Source of the DNA: CAZNKO01 sp964573855
GTDB lineage: Bacteria > Patescibacteriota > Patescibacteriia > UBA9934 > GWF2-40-263
Reading direction: 5' to 3'
Assembly: GCA_964573855.1 (NCBI GenBank)
Contig: CAZNKO010000003.1
Coordinates: 1-43,722, forward strand
Length of the DNA: 43,722 nt
Part shown: positions 1 through 8,065 of the stretch, in pieces
Numbering within the stretch: the stretch's first letter is position 1
Layout of the letters: each line of letters starts with the position of its first letter
Notes under the pieces: generated by a model
Seen by the model: only the letters and a program-made list of their open reading frames with translations
What the model was told of the DNA's origin: nothing
Databases searched by the model: none
Translations under genes and position numbers: made by a program

Positions 1-370
1 AGACACTCTGGGGGCTTGTCCGGAGCCACGGCCAGAGTCTGTTCATGGTCCAGTCGCGAAGTCGCTCCTGTCTCTCCGGGTTCTCGATGAGGCCGTAGAC
101 GACAGCGAAGTAGATTCCGGCTCCGATGAGATGAGAGACGGCATCCGACGTATCAAACAACAAGCCCCAGGTGGACATATAGGCCGCACCGACAAAATCG
201 ATAACGCCCACAAGCCCGATGAAGAGGTCTGGAATCTTGCTGGCATCCTTATTCCACCAGAAACGTTTTTGCCACATCTTTGAGAGATTTTTTCGACCCG
301 TTCTTCTCCACCGGAGACTATCCAGGTAGTAGCCCGTGGCGATCCCCCACAAAAACCAGAAAATGCTCAT
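1..370 (-). CDS. small membrane protein, 3' end outside the window
   Basis: An open frame of 123 codons begins at an ATG preceded by GGGGGTGAG about 3 bases upstream, a usable Shine-Dalgarno site, and runs off the window edge without a stop. The visible product starts MSIFWFLWGIATGYYLDS, a hydrophobic N-terminal segment, followed by a basic stretch rich in Arg, Lys and Trp. Two more hydrophobic stretches follow (about residues 50-72 and 80-95), so it is probably an integral membrane protein with three or more segments. I recognise no family. It points away from the NYN gene next to it. Because the C-terminus is missing, length and function cannot be judged. Confidence 0.6.
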   Translation of the reverse strand, partial: MSIFWFLWGIATGYYLDSLRWRRTGRKNLSKMWQKRFWWNKDASKIPDLFIGLVGVIDFVGAAYMSTWGLLFDTSDAVSHLIGAGIYFAVVYGLIENPERQERLRDWTMNRLWPWLRTSPQSV

Positions 371-438
371 GACTCACCCCCTTTCAAGGGTAAAAAGGTT
401 TAAAGAACAACGCCTTAGGATAGCCTAAAAAATCAAAA

Positions 439-467
439 TTGTCAAGCCATTCCCGCGATGGTACGCT
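439..467 (+). promoter_or_regulatory. promoter of the NYN gene
   Basis: TTGTCA and TACGCT are separated by exactly 17 bp, with an AT-rich upstream stretch. Transcription would start near 474, leaving about 15 bases before the ATG. No clear Shine-Dalgarno site lies in that short leader. Confidence 0.6.
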
Positions 468-488
468 TGGGGCGATTATCGATGGTAT

Positions 489-1037
489 ATGCCAAGCAGA
501 TCCGGCAACAATTTTGCTTTCATTGATGCCGCAAATCTTCATTTAGGCGTACAAAATCTTGGATGGAAATTAGATTATCGCCGTTTTAGGGTTTGGTTAC
601 GGGAGCGATTTGCCGTCCAAAAAGCTTACATCTTTATTGGTTATCAACCCGTGCAAGCAGATTTATATAGGGCTCTTCAGGAGTTTGGATACATTGTTGA
701 GTTTAAACCAGTTTTACAACTCCCGGATGGGAAGGTGAAGGGGAATTGTGATGCAGAACTCGTTTTGCGGGCTATGATTGATTTGGCAGATTACGAACGC
801 GCGGTCATTATTACCGGTGACGGAGATTTTCATTGTTTAGTAAAATATCTTGATGGAAAGAAAAAACTCGAAACATTAATTGCCCCAAGTCATCAAGGTT
901 GCTCTTCGCTACTCAAGAAATTACTTGGGAAGCGGATTATTTTTTTAGATCATTCGAAAGAGAAACTCGGCTATCGCCTATCCGAAAAGAAAAGGACCCC
1001 GTCGGGACGAAACCCGGCAGGGGACTTTTCATCGTGA
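489..1037 (+). CDS. NYN-domain (LabA/DUF88-like) protein, putative ribonuclease
   Basis: The product of 182 residues has the PIN-like NYN fold signature. FIDAANLHLG near the N-terminus gives the first acidic residue. Around residue 88, NCDAELVLRAM gives the second, and IITGDGDFHCLVKYL near residue 108 gives the Asp pair typical of the metal site. Family members are usually metal-dependent RNases or RNA-binding regulators; the target here is unknown. The C-terminus is basic and poorly conserved. Codon use is clearly more AT-rich than in dnaE downstream (many TTA, ATT, TTT codons), which hints at different ancestry. The start was chosen because it is the first in-frame ATG after a good promoter. 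Confident on family, not on role. Confidence 0.8.
   Translation: MPSRSGNNFAFIDAANLHLGVQNLGWKLDYRRFRVWLRERFAVQKAYIFIGYQPVQADLYRALQEFGYIVEFKPVLQLPDGKVKGNCDAELVLRAMIDLADYERAVIITGDGDFHCLVKYLDGKKKLETLIAPSHQGCSSLLKKLLGKRIIFLDHSKEKLGYRLSEKKRTPSGRNPAGDFSS
991..1029 (+). terminator. possible terminator overlapping the NYN gene end
   Basis: GGACCCCGTCGGG and CCCGGCAGGGGAC can form an imperfect stem with a loop near ACGAAA, followed by TTTTC. It lies inside the last codons of the NYN gene. The stem has bulges and the T-run is short. Confidence 0.4.
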
Positions 1038-1089
1038 TACACCAATAATGTAGCAGCTTCCGTTATTCTTGTCAAGTTATTACATAGTT

Positions 1090-4000
1090 ATGGCCTCGCG
1101 TTTTGTCCACCTCCACGTGCACAGCCATTTTTCCCTTCTTGAGGCCTTGCCGAAGGTGAAGGCGCTTATTGGCGCGGCCAAAAAACACGAGATGGACGCG
1201 CTCGCACTCACCGACAACGGTGTGCTGTATGGAGTCATTGATTTTTACGAAAAGGCGCGCGAGGCCGATATAAAACCGATCATTGGCATGGATGCGTATC
1301 TTGCACCCGCCGGCCGCCTGAACAAACGCGCTCGGATTGACGCAAAGCCCAACCGCCTCGTGCTTCTCGCGGAGACCAACGAAGGCTACAAAAATTTGGT
1401 CAAACTTTCCTCCATTGGATTTTTGGAGGGATTTTATTATAAGCCGCGTATCGACAAGGAGGTCCTGCGTCAGTACGCGAAGGGGTTGATCGCGCTCTCC
1501 GGCGGTCATCAAGGCGAAATCGAGACGGCTCTTTCGCACGGGAACGAGGCCGGCGCCGAGAAGCTCATCCAGGAGTATGTCGAGATCTTTGGAAAGGGAA
1601 ATTTCTTTTTGGAACTCGTGGATCGGCCCGAGATTGCGGAGCAGGAGAGTATCAACGCCAAATTGATTGAGCTCGGAGGCCGCCTCGGGGTTCCGGTCGT
1701 CGCGACCAAGAACACATTTTATCTAAAGCCGACAGACATGGAGGCGTGGAAGATTTTGAACTGTATCAAAGGTGGGAAAACGCTTGAGGATTTCGAGCGC
1801 CTGCAGGCCTACGAGTACGACGCTTCGCTCGTGAGCGGCGAGTACATGGAGAACCGGTTCAAGGATGTGCCGGCGGCGATCGAGAATACGCGCAAGATCG
1901 CGGATCGCTGTAACATCACGCTTGAACTCGGGAAGTGGAATTTTGCGGATTACAAAATTCCGGCAGGAAAAACGTTCCGTGATGTGTTGACAGAGAAGGT
2001 GTACGCCGAGCTCCCGAAAAAAGTGCCGGAGACGACGGAGGAGATGCGCCGGCGCGTGGAGTACGAGCTCGCGATCATTGATCAAAAGGGATTCTGCCCC
2101 TACATCCTGATTGTCGCGGATTACATTCAGTGGGCTCGGGACCACGGGATCGTCACAACCACGCGCGGATCCGCGGCCGGATCGCTTGTGAGTTATGCGG
2201 TCGGAATTTCGGACATCAACCCGCTTACCTTTCAGCTCCCATTTGAGCGTTTTTTGAACCCAGAGCGCCCATCCGCGCCGGATATCGACGCGGATTTTGC
2301 GGATAACCGCCGTGACGAGGTGCTTGCGTATGTCACGGAGAAATATGGCCACGACAAAGTGGCGCAGATTTGTACGTTTGGCACCATGATGGCCCGCGGC
2401 AGCGTGCGCGATGTTGGTCGCGGTCTCGGACTGCCGTATGGATTCGTGGACCGGGTCGCAAAGATGATCCCCTTCGGGAGCCAGGGGTTTGCGATGACGC
2501 TCACCCGAGCGCTCCAGGAGACGCCGGAGCTCAAAAAACTCTACGACACCGAAGCTCAGGTGCGCCGCATCATCGAGCTTGCGATGCAGATCGAGGGTTG
2601 CGCCCGTCATGTGTCGATCCACGCGGCGGGCGTCGTGATCGCGCCGACCGCGCTCACGGATTTTACCCCCCTGCAGGTGGATACGCGCGAAGGCAAGGTC
2701 ATTACCCAATACGAAATGAAAACCGTCGAGGCAGCCGGACTCGTGAAAATGGATTTTCTTGGAATCCGCAACCTCTCGATTCTCGGAGACGCCGTGGCAT
2801 TTGTAAAAAAAATTAAAGGGGTCGATATCGACCTCCAGCGCCTTCCGCTTGATGACAAAAAAACGTTCGAACTGCTCGCGAATGGGCACACCATGGGGGT
2901 GTTTCAGCTCGGCGGAGAGGGGATGACGAAATACCTCATGGACCTCAAACCCGAACGCGTGGAAGACATCATGGCCATGGTCGCGCTCTATCGCCCGGGG
3001 CCGATCGAGTCCATCCCGGAGTACATCAAACGTAAACACAATGCATCCCTCATTCGCTATCTCGATCCGCGCATGAAGGACATTCTCGACAAATCCTACG
3101 GCGTCATCGTGTACCAAGATGACGTCATGCTGATTGCCATCAAACTCGGCGGGTATTCGTGGCTCGAGGCGGACAAACTCCGCAAGGCCATGGGAAAGAA
3201 AATTCCCGCGGAGATGGCAAAGCAAAAGGAGAAGCTGCTCTACGGGTTCGTCCAGCACGGGCTCTCGGATGTGCAGGCCCACGAGCTTTGGAAGCTCATC
3301 GAACCGTTCGCGGCCTATGGCTTCAACAAGGCGCATGCGGCCTCCTATGGCATGGTGGCCTATCAGACGGCATACCTGAAGGCGAATTTTCCGGCCGAAT
3401 ATATGACGGCTCTCATGACGGCCGAGTCCGCGGATTTGGAAAAGATTGCGGAGGCCGTGACCGAGTGCAAGCGCATCGAGATCAATGTTCTCCCGCCGGA
3501 CATCAATGAGTCGCTCGCGAACTTCACCTACATCAACGATCACACGATCCGTTTCGGACTGATTGCGATCAAAAATCTTGGGGAGGAAGTGATCAACTCC
3601 ATTATCGAAGAACGCCGTGTACGCGGACCGTTTCAGGATTTGGCCGATTTCGCGCATCGCGTCACGCACCGGGCTTTTAACAAAAAGGCGCTGGAGTCGC
3701 TCATAAAATCTGGGGCGCTCGACCGCTTCGGCGAACGCAAACAACTCCTCGAAAACATGGAGCGCATCCTCCTGTACAATAAGCATGCCGAGCGCGAGCG
3801 GGAACAGAACCAAAAGACGTTATTCGAACTCTCACCCGGGGTCATGCAGGAGAAACTCGCGCTCAACCCCTCTCCTCCGGCCGATATGCGCGAGCTTCTT
3901 GCGTGGGAAAAAGAATTGCTTGGGCTCTATGTGTCCGCGAATCCTTATCTCAAAGTGGCGGAAAAATTGAAGGCGCACCTGACACCATGTGCGAAGGTCG

Positions 4001-4644
4001 CAACGTGCGCGGAGGGCGCGTTCGTGCGCTGCGGCGGACTCATTGCTTCGGTCAAAACCATCACCACGAAAAAAGGAGAGATGATGGCGTTCGTCGGGCT
4101 CGACGACACGATCGGAAAAGTGGAGGTGATCGTGTTCCCGCGGGCGTTTGCCGATTACAAGGACCTGCTCGTGCCGGACCAGATTGTGTTTGTTTCCGCC
4201 AAGGTGTCGAAGCGGGAAGGAGAGGAGGCAAAGCTGCTTGCGAATAGCGTTATCGCGGTGGAGGAAGACGAACTCGACGAGCTGGAGGCAATGCTGCGGG
4301 AAGGGAGATGGGTGGCGGGAGAACAAGTGGAACGTGGAACGTGGAACGGAGAACGTTCAGAGGGCACAGACGATCCACGATCCACGATCCACGATCCACC
4401 CTCCGGCATTTCCATTGCCCTCCGCGGCCGTCCGTCGCCCGAGACCATCGAACAGCTTCGCGAACTCTTCCAGACGCATCCGGGCTCCGAGCGCGTCTGT
4501 TTCCTCGTGGAATCCGGCGGCCGCTTGCGCCGAGTCGAAACCGATTATACGATTACGTCTTCCCCCAGAATCATTGATGACCTTGCTGCGATCGTCGGCC
4601 GACAAAATGTTATGCTTCTAACGGGGTATGATAGGGGCCGCTGA
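1090..4644 (+). CDS. dnaE: DNA polymerase III subunit alpha
   Basis: Replicative polymerase of 1184 residues. The N-terminal PHP domain opens with FVHLHVHSHFSLLEA. The palm carries the catalytic PDIDADFADNRRDEV signature, and KMDFLGIRNLSIL supplies a further conserved acidic block. The strongly conserved VYQDDVMLIA, DKLRKAMGKK and FNKAHAASYGMVAYQT blocks follow. Near the C-terminus an OB-fold begins around CGGLIASVKTITTKKGEMMAF. The first ATG was taken as start; the frame extends to an earlier TTG, but conservation begins at the ATG. No Shine-Dalgarno site is visible. A low-complexity stretch near residues 1070-1105 (ERGTWNGERSEG, then DDPRSTIHDPP) is encoded by short tandem DNA words and looks like a repeat tolerated between the OB-fold and the tail. 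The next gene starts 13 bases after the stop. Confidence 0.97.
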   Translation: MASRFVHLHVHSHFSLLEALPKVKALIGAAKKHEMDALALTDNGVLYGVIDFYEKAREADIKPIIGMDAYLAPAGRLNKRARIDAKPNRLVLLAETNEGYKNLVKLSSIGFLEGFYYKPRIDKEVLRQYAKGLIALSGGHQGEIETALSHGNEAGAEKLIQEYVEIFGKGNFFLELVDRPEIAEQESINAKLIELGGRLGVPVVATKNTFYLKPTDMEAWKILNCIKGGKTLEDFERLQAYEYDASLVSGEYMENRFKDVPAAIENTRKIADRCNITLELGKWNFADYKIPAGKTFRDVLTEKVYAELPKKVPETTEEMRRRVEYELAIIDQKGFCPYILIVADYIQWARDHGIVTTTRGSAAGSLVSYAVGISDINPLTFQLPFERFLNPERPSAPDIDADFADNRRDEVLAYVTEKYGHDKVAQICTFGTMMARGSVRDVGRGLGLPYGFVDRVAKMIPFGSQGFAMTLTRALQETPELKKLYDTEAQVRRIIELAMQIEGCARHVSIHAAGVVIAPTALTDFTPLQVDTREGKVITQYEMKTVEAAGLVKMDFLGIRNLSILGDAVAFVKKIKGVDIDLQRLPLDDKKTFELLANGHTMGVFQLGGEGMTKYLMDLKPERVEDIMAMVALYRPGPIESIPEYIKRKHNASLIRYLDPRMKDILDKSYGVIVYQDDVMLIAIKLGGYSWLEADKLRKAMGKKIPAEMAKQKEKLLYGFVQHGLSDVQAHELWKLIEPFAAYGFNKAHAASYGMVAYQTAYLKANFPAEYMTALMTAESADLEKIAEAVTECKRIEINVLPPDINESLANFTYINDHTIRFGLIAIKNLGEEVINSIIEERRVRGPFQDLADFAHRVTHRAFNKKALESLIKSGALDRFGERKQLLENMERILLYNKHAEREREQNQKTLFELSPGVMQEKLALNPSPPADMRELLAWEKELLGLYVSANPYLKVAEKLKAHLTPCAKVATCAEGAFVRCGGLIASVKTITTKKGEMMAFVGLDDTIGKVEVIVFPRAFADYKDLLVPDQIVFVSAKVSKREGEEAKLLANSVIAVEEDELDELEAMLREGRWVAGEQVERGTWNGERSEGTDDPRSTIHDPPSGISIALRGRPSPETIEQLRELFQTHPGSERVCFLVESGGRLRRVETDYTITSSPRIIDDLAAIVGRQNVMLLTGYDRGR
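4315..4402 (+). repeat. short-word tandem repeats inside dnaE
   Basis: Repeats of GTGGAAC/GTGGAACGT and then GATCCAC (four times in a row) read through in frame in the dnaE C-terminal region. The same style of word repeat is found between genes elsewhere in the window. Confidence 0.75.
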
Positions 4645-4657
4645 ACCGCGATAATGT

Positions 4658-6256
4658 ATGTCAAGAATGCGTGGAGAACGACGAGAGATGCCGCCAGAAG
4701 AACGGTTCGAGGCCGCGCGCCATGCGGCGCTCGAGCTGTTTCAACGTGCGACGAAAGCGGAGGCAAAGGCGCGATTCGATGGTCTCACCGGCCTTCGGCG
4801 AAACCACATTCTTGAAGGGGATTTGAAGTACGAATTCGAGAAACGCCGGGATCCGGCCTATCAGCGAGGGGCGATGTCAGGATTTTACGCGGACATTGAT
4901 CATTTCAAAATTTTCAACGACCAATACGGCCATGAGACGGGGGACGAAGTTCTTGCTTCGACGGGTCGGATCCTCCGGGAGGAGATCGAGCGCGCAGTGA
5001 AAGAAGGGAAAGTCGCGAAAGGAGCGTACGCCGCGCGCCGATACGACCGCGGCGAGGAACTGGTCGGGATTTTCCCAGGAACGGAGGCCGCACGCGTCCG
5101 GGGTGTTATTGAAAAAATTCGTCAGCGGCTTTCAGAGCTTGTCGTGTCCGCCGGAGGCGGATCCGCCTCTGGCGGAAAAGATATGGGTCGTCGGGTTAAA
5201 GAGGCCGTTACTATGAGCATCGGGCTCGCGGAGGTGGGGGACGACGATACACTGGATCGATTTCTTGGGAAGATCGAGCGGGCCGCGAAGTACGCAAAAG
5301 AAGAGCTTGGCCGGAATGCCGTGGCAGATTTTTCCGAAAAGATTGACGCGTGGGCAGAAGGAAAAGTGGAACCGCCCCGCGAGGCCGGTTTTGATCCGGA
5401 AGCGATCATGGAGGAAACGGAACGTGAAGAGGAGGCCCTCCCCGTGTTCCGCTCTGATGAGGAGCCGCCCGCGTCGATCCGGAACGCGATTACGGCCATT
5501 CGGGAACAGGCGTTTTATCCGTCATTTCCAGATCCGGACGCGTTTCTCGCCATGTTGAAGAAGCCGACGGATGGGGAAAAGATGGAGGCGCTCCTTTTTT
5601 ACCAACGGATCGTCGAGGAACGCGCGAAGCATTTGGAGCGGTTAAGTTCCGAGGATGCCTTGACCGGGGTGGAGAACCGATCAACGCTCATGGATCGCCT
5701 GGAGCAGGAGCTCCAGATTGCACAACAAGAGCGCCGCGAGAAGAAAGAAGGGGAGCCGCGCGAGGTGAGCGTTCTCTTGGTAGATCTTGATTTTTTCAAG
5801 AAAGTGAATGATACGTACGGAAACAAAATTGCCGACGGCGTTCTTCGAGACGCGGGCAAGATTCTCCGGGACTTTACGAAGGAGAATAAGGATATCATCG
5901 CGTCCACCGGCCGCTCGGGTGGTGAAGAGTTTGTGGTCATTTTGCCTGCCACAAAGAAATCCGACGCCATGAAGGTCGCAGAACGTTTGCGATCCGAGTT
6001 TGAGGGAACGAAGATGGACCTTCCAGGTGGGCGCGAACATCGCCAGACGCTTTCGGTCGGGGTGGCCTCCACCTCTGACTTTGACCCGGACGAGCCTCTC
6101 TCCGTGAACGCTTTGCTCCAAAAAGCGGACATGAGCGTGTATCGCTCCAAAGCGGACGGGCGCAATCGCGCGACCGCCTACAGCCCCGAGGTCCAAAGGT
6201 GGTATGAGGAGGAGCAGGAGAAGCGGCGGAAGAAAACCGTGGTGCTCCTCCGGTAG
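4658..6256 (+). CDS. tandem GGDEF protein (one degenerate, one intact domain)
   Basis: Product of 532 residues with two diguanylate-cyclase domains and no membrane segment. The first domain (about residues 40-215) has DGLTGL and YADIDHFKIFNDQYGHETGDE, but its active-site loop reads DRGEELV instead of GGDEF, so it is probably inactive. A Glu-rich linker follows. The second domain (about 325-520) has DALTGVENR, LLVDLDFFKKVNDTYGN and an intact RSGGEEFVVIL loop, so it could make c-di-GMP. No RxxD inhibitory site was noticed before the loop. A near-perfect palindrome inserts SAGGGSASGGK into the first domain. It begins 13 bases after dnaE and may share its transcript. Several in-frame ATGs near the start leave the exact N-terminus uncertain. 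Confidence 0.88.
   Translation: MSRMRGERREMPPEERFEAARHAALELFQRATKAEAKARFDGLTGLRRNHILEGDLKYEFEKRRDPAYQRGAMSGFYADIDHFKIFNDQYGHETGDEVLASTGRILREEIERAVKEGKVAKGAYAARRYDRGEELVGIFPGTEAARVRGVIEKIRQRLSELVVSAGGGSASGGKDMGRRVKEAVTMSIGLAEVGDDDTLDRFLGKIERAAKYAKEELGRNAVADFSEKIDAWAEGKVEPPREAGFDPEAIMEETEREEEALPVFRSDEEPPASIRNAITAIREQAFYPSFPDPDAFLAMLKKPTDGEKMEALLFYQRIVEERAKHLERLSSEDALTGVENRSTLMDRLEQELQIAQQERREKKEGEPREVSVLLVDLDFFKKVNDTYGNKIADGVLRDAGKILRDFTKENKDIIASTGRSGGEEFVVILPATKKSDAMKVAERLRSEFEGTKMDLPGGREHRQTLSVGVASTSDFDPDEPLSVNALLQKADMSVYRSKADGRNRATAYSPEVQRWYEEEQEKRRKKTVVLLR
5147..5180. repeat. palindromic GC repeat inserted in frame in the GGDEF gene
   Basis: TCCGCCGGAGGCGGATCC pairs with the following GCCTCTGGCGGA, leaving one mismatch, and is followed by AAAAG. 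The same layout (TCCGSC, spacer, GSCGGATCCGSC, spacer, GSCGGAAAAG) occurs in rplY, and a half copy is in gatB. Confidence 0.75.
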
Positions 6257-6260
6257 GGGC

Positions 6261-6289
6261 TTGACAAGGGAAAAGGATTTAGGTAGGGT
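6261..6289 (+). promoter_or_regulatory. promoter of a small orphan gene
   Basis: Consensus TTGACA, 17-bp spacer, TAGGGT. The same hexamer pair and spacing occur at 11560-11588 in front of another orphan gene. Confidence 0.7.
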
Positions 6290-6317
6290 TCCTCGTCGTT
6301 CCCAAAGGAGGATGGAC

Positions 6318-6530
6318 ATGACACAGATCGTTGTCGCAGAACAGAACCTTCTGGTCCGCGATGCTCGCACGAGGAGACTTCTCGCAAGGATTCGGCCCGG
6401 GACGAAGGGCCGCGTCCTCGCGAAGAACGGCTTCCGTTTCCTGGTCGATTGGGAGGGGCACGGCGTCCAAGAGTTCGAGCACGATCCGGACTCGTTCGCC
6501 CTGAGGGAGGAGTTCTCGAGCGGTTCCTGA
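6318..6530 (+). CDS. small hypothetical protein, 70 aa
   Basis: The start is set by AAAGGAGG, which ends six bases before this ATG; the ATG six bases earlier touches the site and is unlikely. The product begins MTQIVVAEQNLLVRD and contains IRPGTKGRVLAKNGFRFLVDW, a pattern compatible with a small SH3-like or KOW-like beta barrel, then an acidic tail. No family is recognised with confidence. It has a private promoter and is followed by a terminator-like repeat, so it is likely monocistronic. Its strong ribosome-binding site contrasts with the core genes nearby. Confidence 0.7.
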   Translation: MTQIVVAEQNLLVRDARTRRLLARIRPGTKGRVLAKNGFRFLVDWEGHGVQEFEHDPDSFALREEFSSGS

Positions 6531-6541
6531 ACACAGGAGTC

Positions 6542-6649
6542 GCTTTTTCTTTCACCACAATTCACCAAACAAAAACAAAGAATCCGCCCCAGCCAGAGGC
6601 TGGTCCGCCTTTGGCGGAAAAGTCTGAAGCGACGGCGGGTCTTTTTCCC
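6542..6649 (+). repeat. 108-bp terminator-like dispersed repeat, copy 1
   Basis: Contains an outer stem (CCGCC with GGCGGG), two inner hairpins (AGCCAGAGGCT and TCCGCCTTTGGCGGA) and a closing TCTTTTT run. A 108-bp copy with only a few differences lies in opposite orientation at 35528-35635. Both copies sit just downstream of a small orphan gene, reading in the gene's direction, so they probably act as 3' ends or terminators. Confidence 0.8.
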
Positions 6650-6673
6650 AAAATACGTGCCATTTGCTATACT
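6645..6673 (+). promoter_or_regulatory. extended -10 promoter of the baseplate-J-like gene
   Basis: TTCCCA, 17-bp spacer, then TGCTATACT, a perfect extended -10. The start codon is 26 bases downstream of the -10 box, with AGGAGGA in between. Confidence 0.65.
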
Positions 6674-6698
6674 GGGGGCAATTAACCAGGAGGATTTC

Positions 6699-7907
6699 AT
6701 GCCCCCCAAAAAGATTCCGGCGAGAAAAGTGCCGGTGCGCACCCCGCCTCCCGAGCCGGAAACCCTGCCCGAGGAAGCCATGGAGGTGGCGGCCCGCCCG
6801 CCGACGACCCTCTATCGCCGCATTGCGGTGAGTTTCGTCGTGCTGGTCGCGCTCATTTTGCTCGCGGTCTTGTACGTCTCCACCGTCCAGGCCACCATCC
6901 GCGTGAAGCCCGTGTCAGAGGTGGTGAAGGCCGAGCTCCTCCTCGATGTGGTGGAGATTCCGACCCAGCCGAATGAAGTGCGCGGCCGTGTGGTGTCCGG
7001 CACGCTCGGGAAGAGTGAGACGTTCAAGCCGAGCGGCGAGGGAACGAAACAAGCTGAAGGAACCGCACGCGGAACCGTCACGATCAAGAACACATCCGGG
7101 AGCGCCCAGGCGCTTGTCGTGAACACGCGGCTCCTTTCAAAAGAAGGCGTGCTGTTCCGTCTGGATGCGGATGTGAGCGTGCCGGCGAATGGAAGTGTTC
7201 AGGCAAAGGTGCATGCGGACAAACCTGGAGTTGCGGGCGATAGTGGTCCGACCACGTTTACAATTCCGGGTTTGAATGAGGCGAAACAAAAGCAGGTGTT
7301 TGCGGAAAGCACGGAGGCGTTTTCCGGCGGGGTTCGGAGCATCAAAGTCATCAGTCAAGCGGATATTGACGGGGCTGCCGCGACATTGAAAGCTGCGCTC
7401 GAGGGCGAGGCCAAAGAGATGTTGCGAGAGACCGTGAGCAATCTCTACAGCGGCGAGGCCTTTGGAACCGAAGTAGTTGAGGTAACCCCAAGCGTGGAGC
7501 CGGGCGTCGAAGCCGACGAGTTTTCCGTGGAGATGTCCGTGAAGGTCACCGGCGTCTTCTTTGACCGTAAGACGGTCGAGGATCTCGCGGTTGCCCGGCT
7601 TTACCAGTCTCTTGGCGCCGGCCGCCGGTTTGCGGGCATCAACACCCAAAGTCTGCAGGCCTCCATTGATAAAGCGGATCTCGAGGGAGAACAGGCGAGC
7701 ATCAACGTGTATCTTGATGGCCGCGCCGTGCCCTCGGCCGCGAGCGCGGCCCTCGATCCGGGCCGGTTTGTCGGGAAATCACCAGCGGAAGTGAAGAGTA
7801 TGCTCGTCCTCGAAGGGGTGGCGCTCGACGTTCAAGTGGATCTCTCGCCCTTTTGGGTGCGCAAGGTGCCGCGCCTCAAGGATCATATTTACGTGGAGAT
7901 TGAGTAA
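6699..7907 (+). CDS. membrane-anchored baseplate-J-like domain protein
   Basis: Product of 402 residues. A Pro-rich cytoplasmic N-terminus (about 40 residues) is followed by one membrane helix (RRIAVSFVVLVALILLAVLYV) and a long extracytoplasmic part. The segment GTVTIKNTSGSAQALVVNTRLLSKEGVLFRLD with VPANGSVQAKVHAD resembles the baseplate J-like domain found in anchored proteins of many Parcubacteria; there it is probably a surface or envelope structure rather than a phage part, but the role is not known. The start is fixed by AGGAGGA five bases upstream; an earlier ATG in frame lies upstream of the promoter. It is monocistronic, followed by a palindromic repeat that could terminate it. Confidence 0.75.
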   Translation: MPPKKIPARKVPVRTPPPEPETLPEEAMEVAARPPTTLYRRIAVSFVVLVALILLAVLYVSTVQATIRVKPVSEVVKAELLLDVVEIPTQPNEVRGRVVSGTLGKSETFKPSGEGTKQAEGTARGTVTIKNTSGSAQALVVNTRLLSKEGVLFRLDADVSVPANGSVQAKVHADKPGVAGDSGPTTFTIPGLNEAKQKQVFAESTEAFSGGVRSIKVISQADIDGAAATLKAALEGEAKEMLRETVSNLYSGEAFGTEVVEVTPSVEPGVEADEFSVEMSVKVTGVFFDRKTVEDLAVARLYQSLGAGRRFAGINTQSLQASIDKADLEGEQASINVYLDGRAVPSAASAALDPGRFVGKSPAEVKSMLVLEGVALDVQVDLSPFWVRKVPRLKDHIYVEIE

Positions 7908-7923
7908 CGTTCCTCCCCTGCAC

Positions 7924-7972
7924 CGGTAACCCCCTGTAGTCCCCCCCTGTAGTCCCCCTTGAAAAGGGGGAC
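7924..7972 (-). repeat. palindromic repeat of the CCCCCTTTTCAAGGGGG family, copy 1
   Basis: On the minus strand it reads GTCCCCCTTTTCAAGGGGG, then ACTACAGGGGGG, then ACTACAGGGGGTTACC; the ACTACAGGGGG unit is doubled. Related copies are at 20669-20747 and inside queA. The palindrome could act as a terminator for the gene before it. Confidence 0.85.
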
Positions 7973-7979
7973 GATTTGT

Positions 7980-8008
7980 TTGACGATCAGTCGTCCGTCC
8001 ATTATGCT
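7980..8008 (+). promoter_or_regulatory. thrS promoter
   Basis: TTGACG, 17-bp spacer, TATGCT. Transcription would start near 8015, giving a leader of about 50 bases made mostly of TTCTAGATTCTAG-type words. No Shine-Dalgarno site precedes thrS. Confidence 0.7.
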
Positions 8009-8065
8009 ACATGGCGTTATTCTCGCTCTATTTTCTAGATTCTAGCTTCTAGATTCTTTCTGACT

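Noticed and set aside
1723..3813. 696-codon open frame antisense to dnaE
   Set aside because: It mirrors a clearly conserved gene and arises from GC-rich codon use; its product resembles no protein and lacks a start signal.
6699..7907. Prophage baseplate gene
   Set aside because: No other phage genes lie nearby, and the protein has a membrane anchor as in chromosomal Parcubacteria proteins.
8011..8052. Leader peptide before thrS (MALFSLYFLDSSF)
   Set aside because: It has no Thr codons and lies in a TTCTAG word repeat; nothing supports attenuation.
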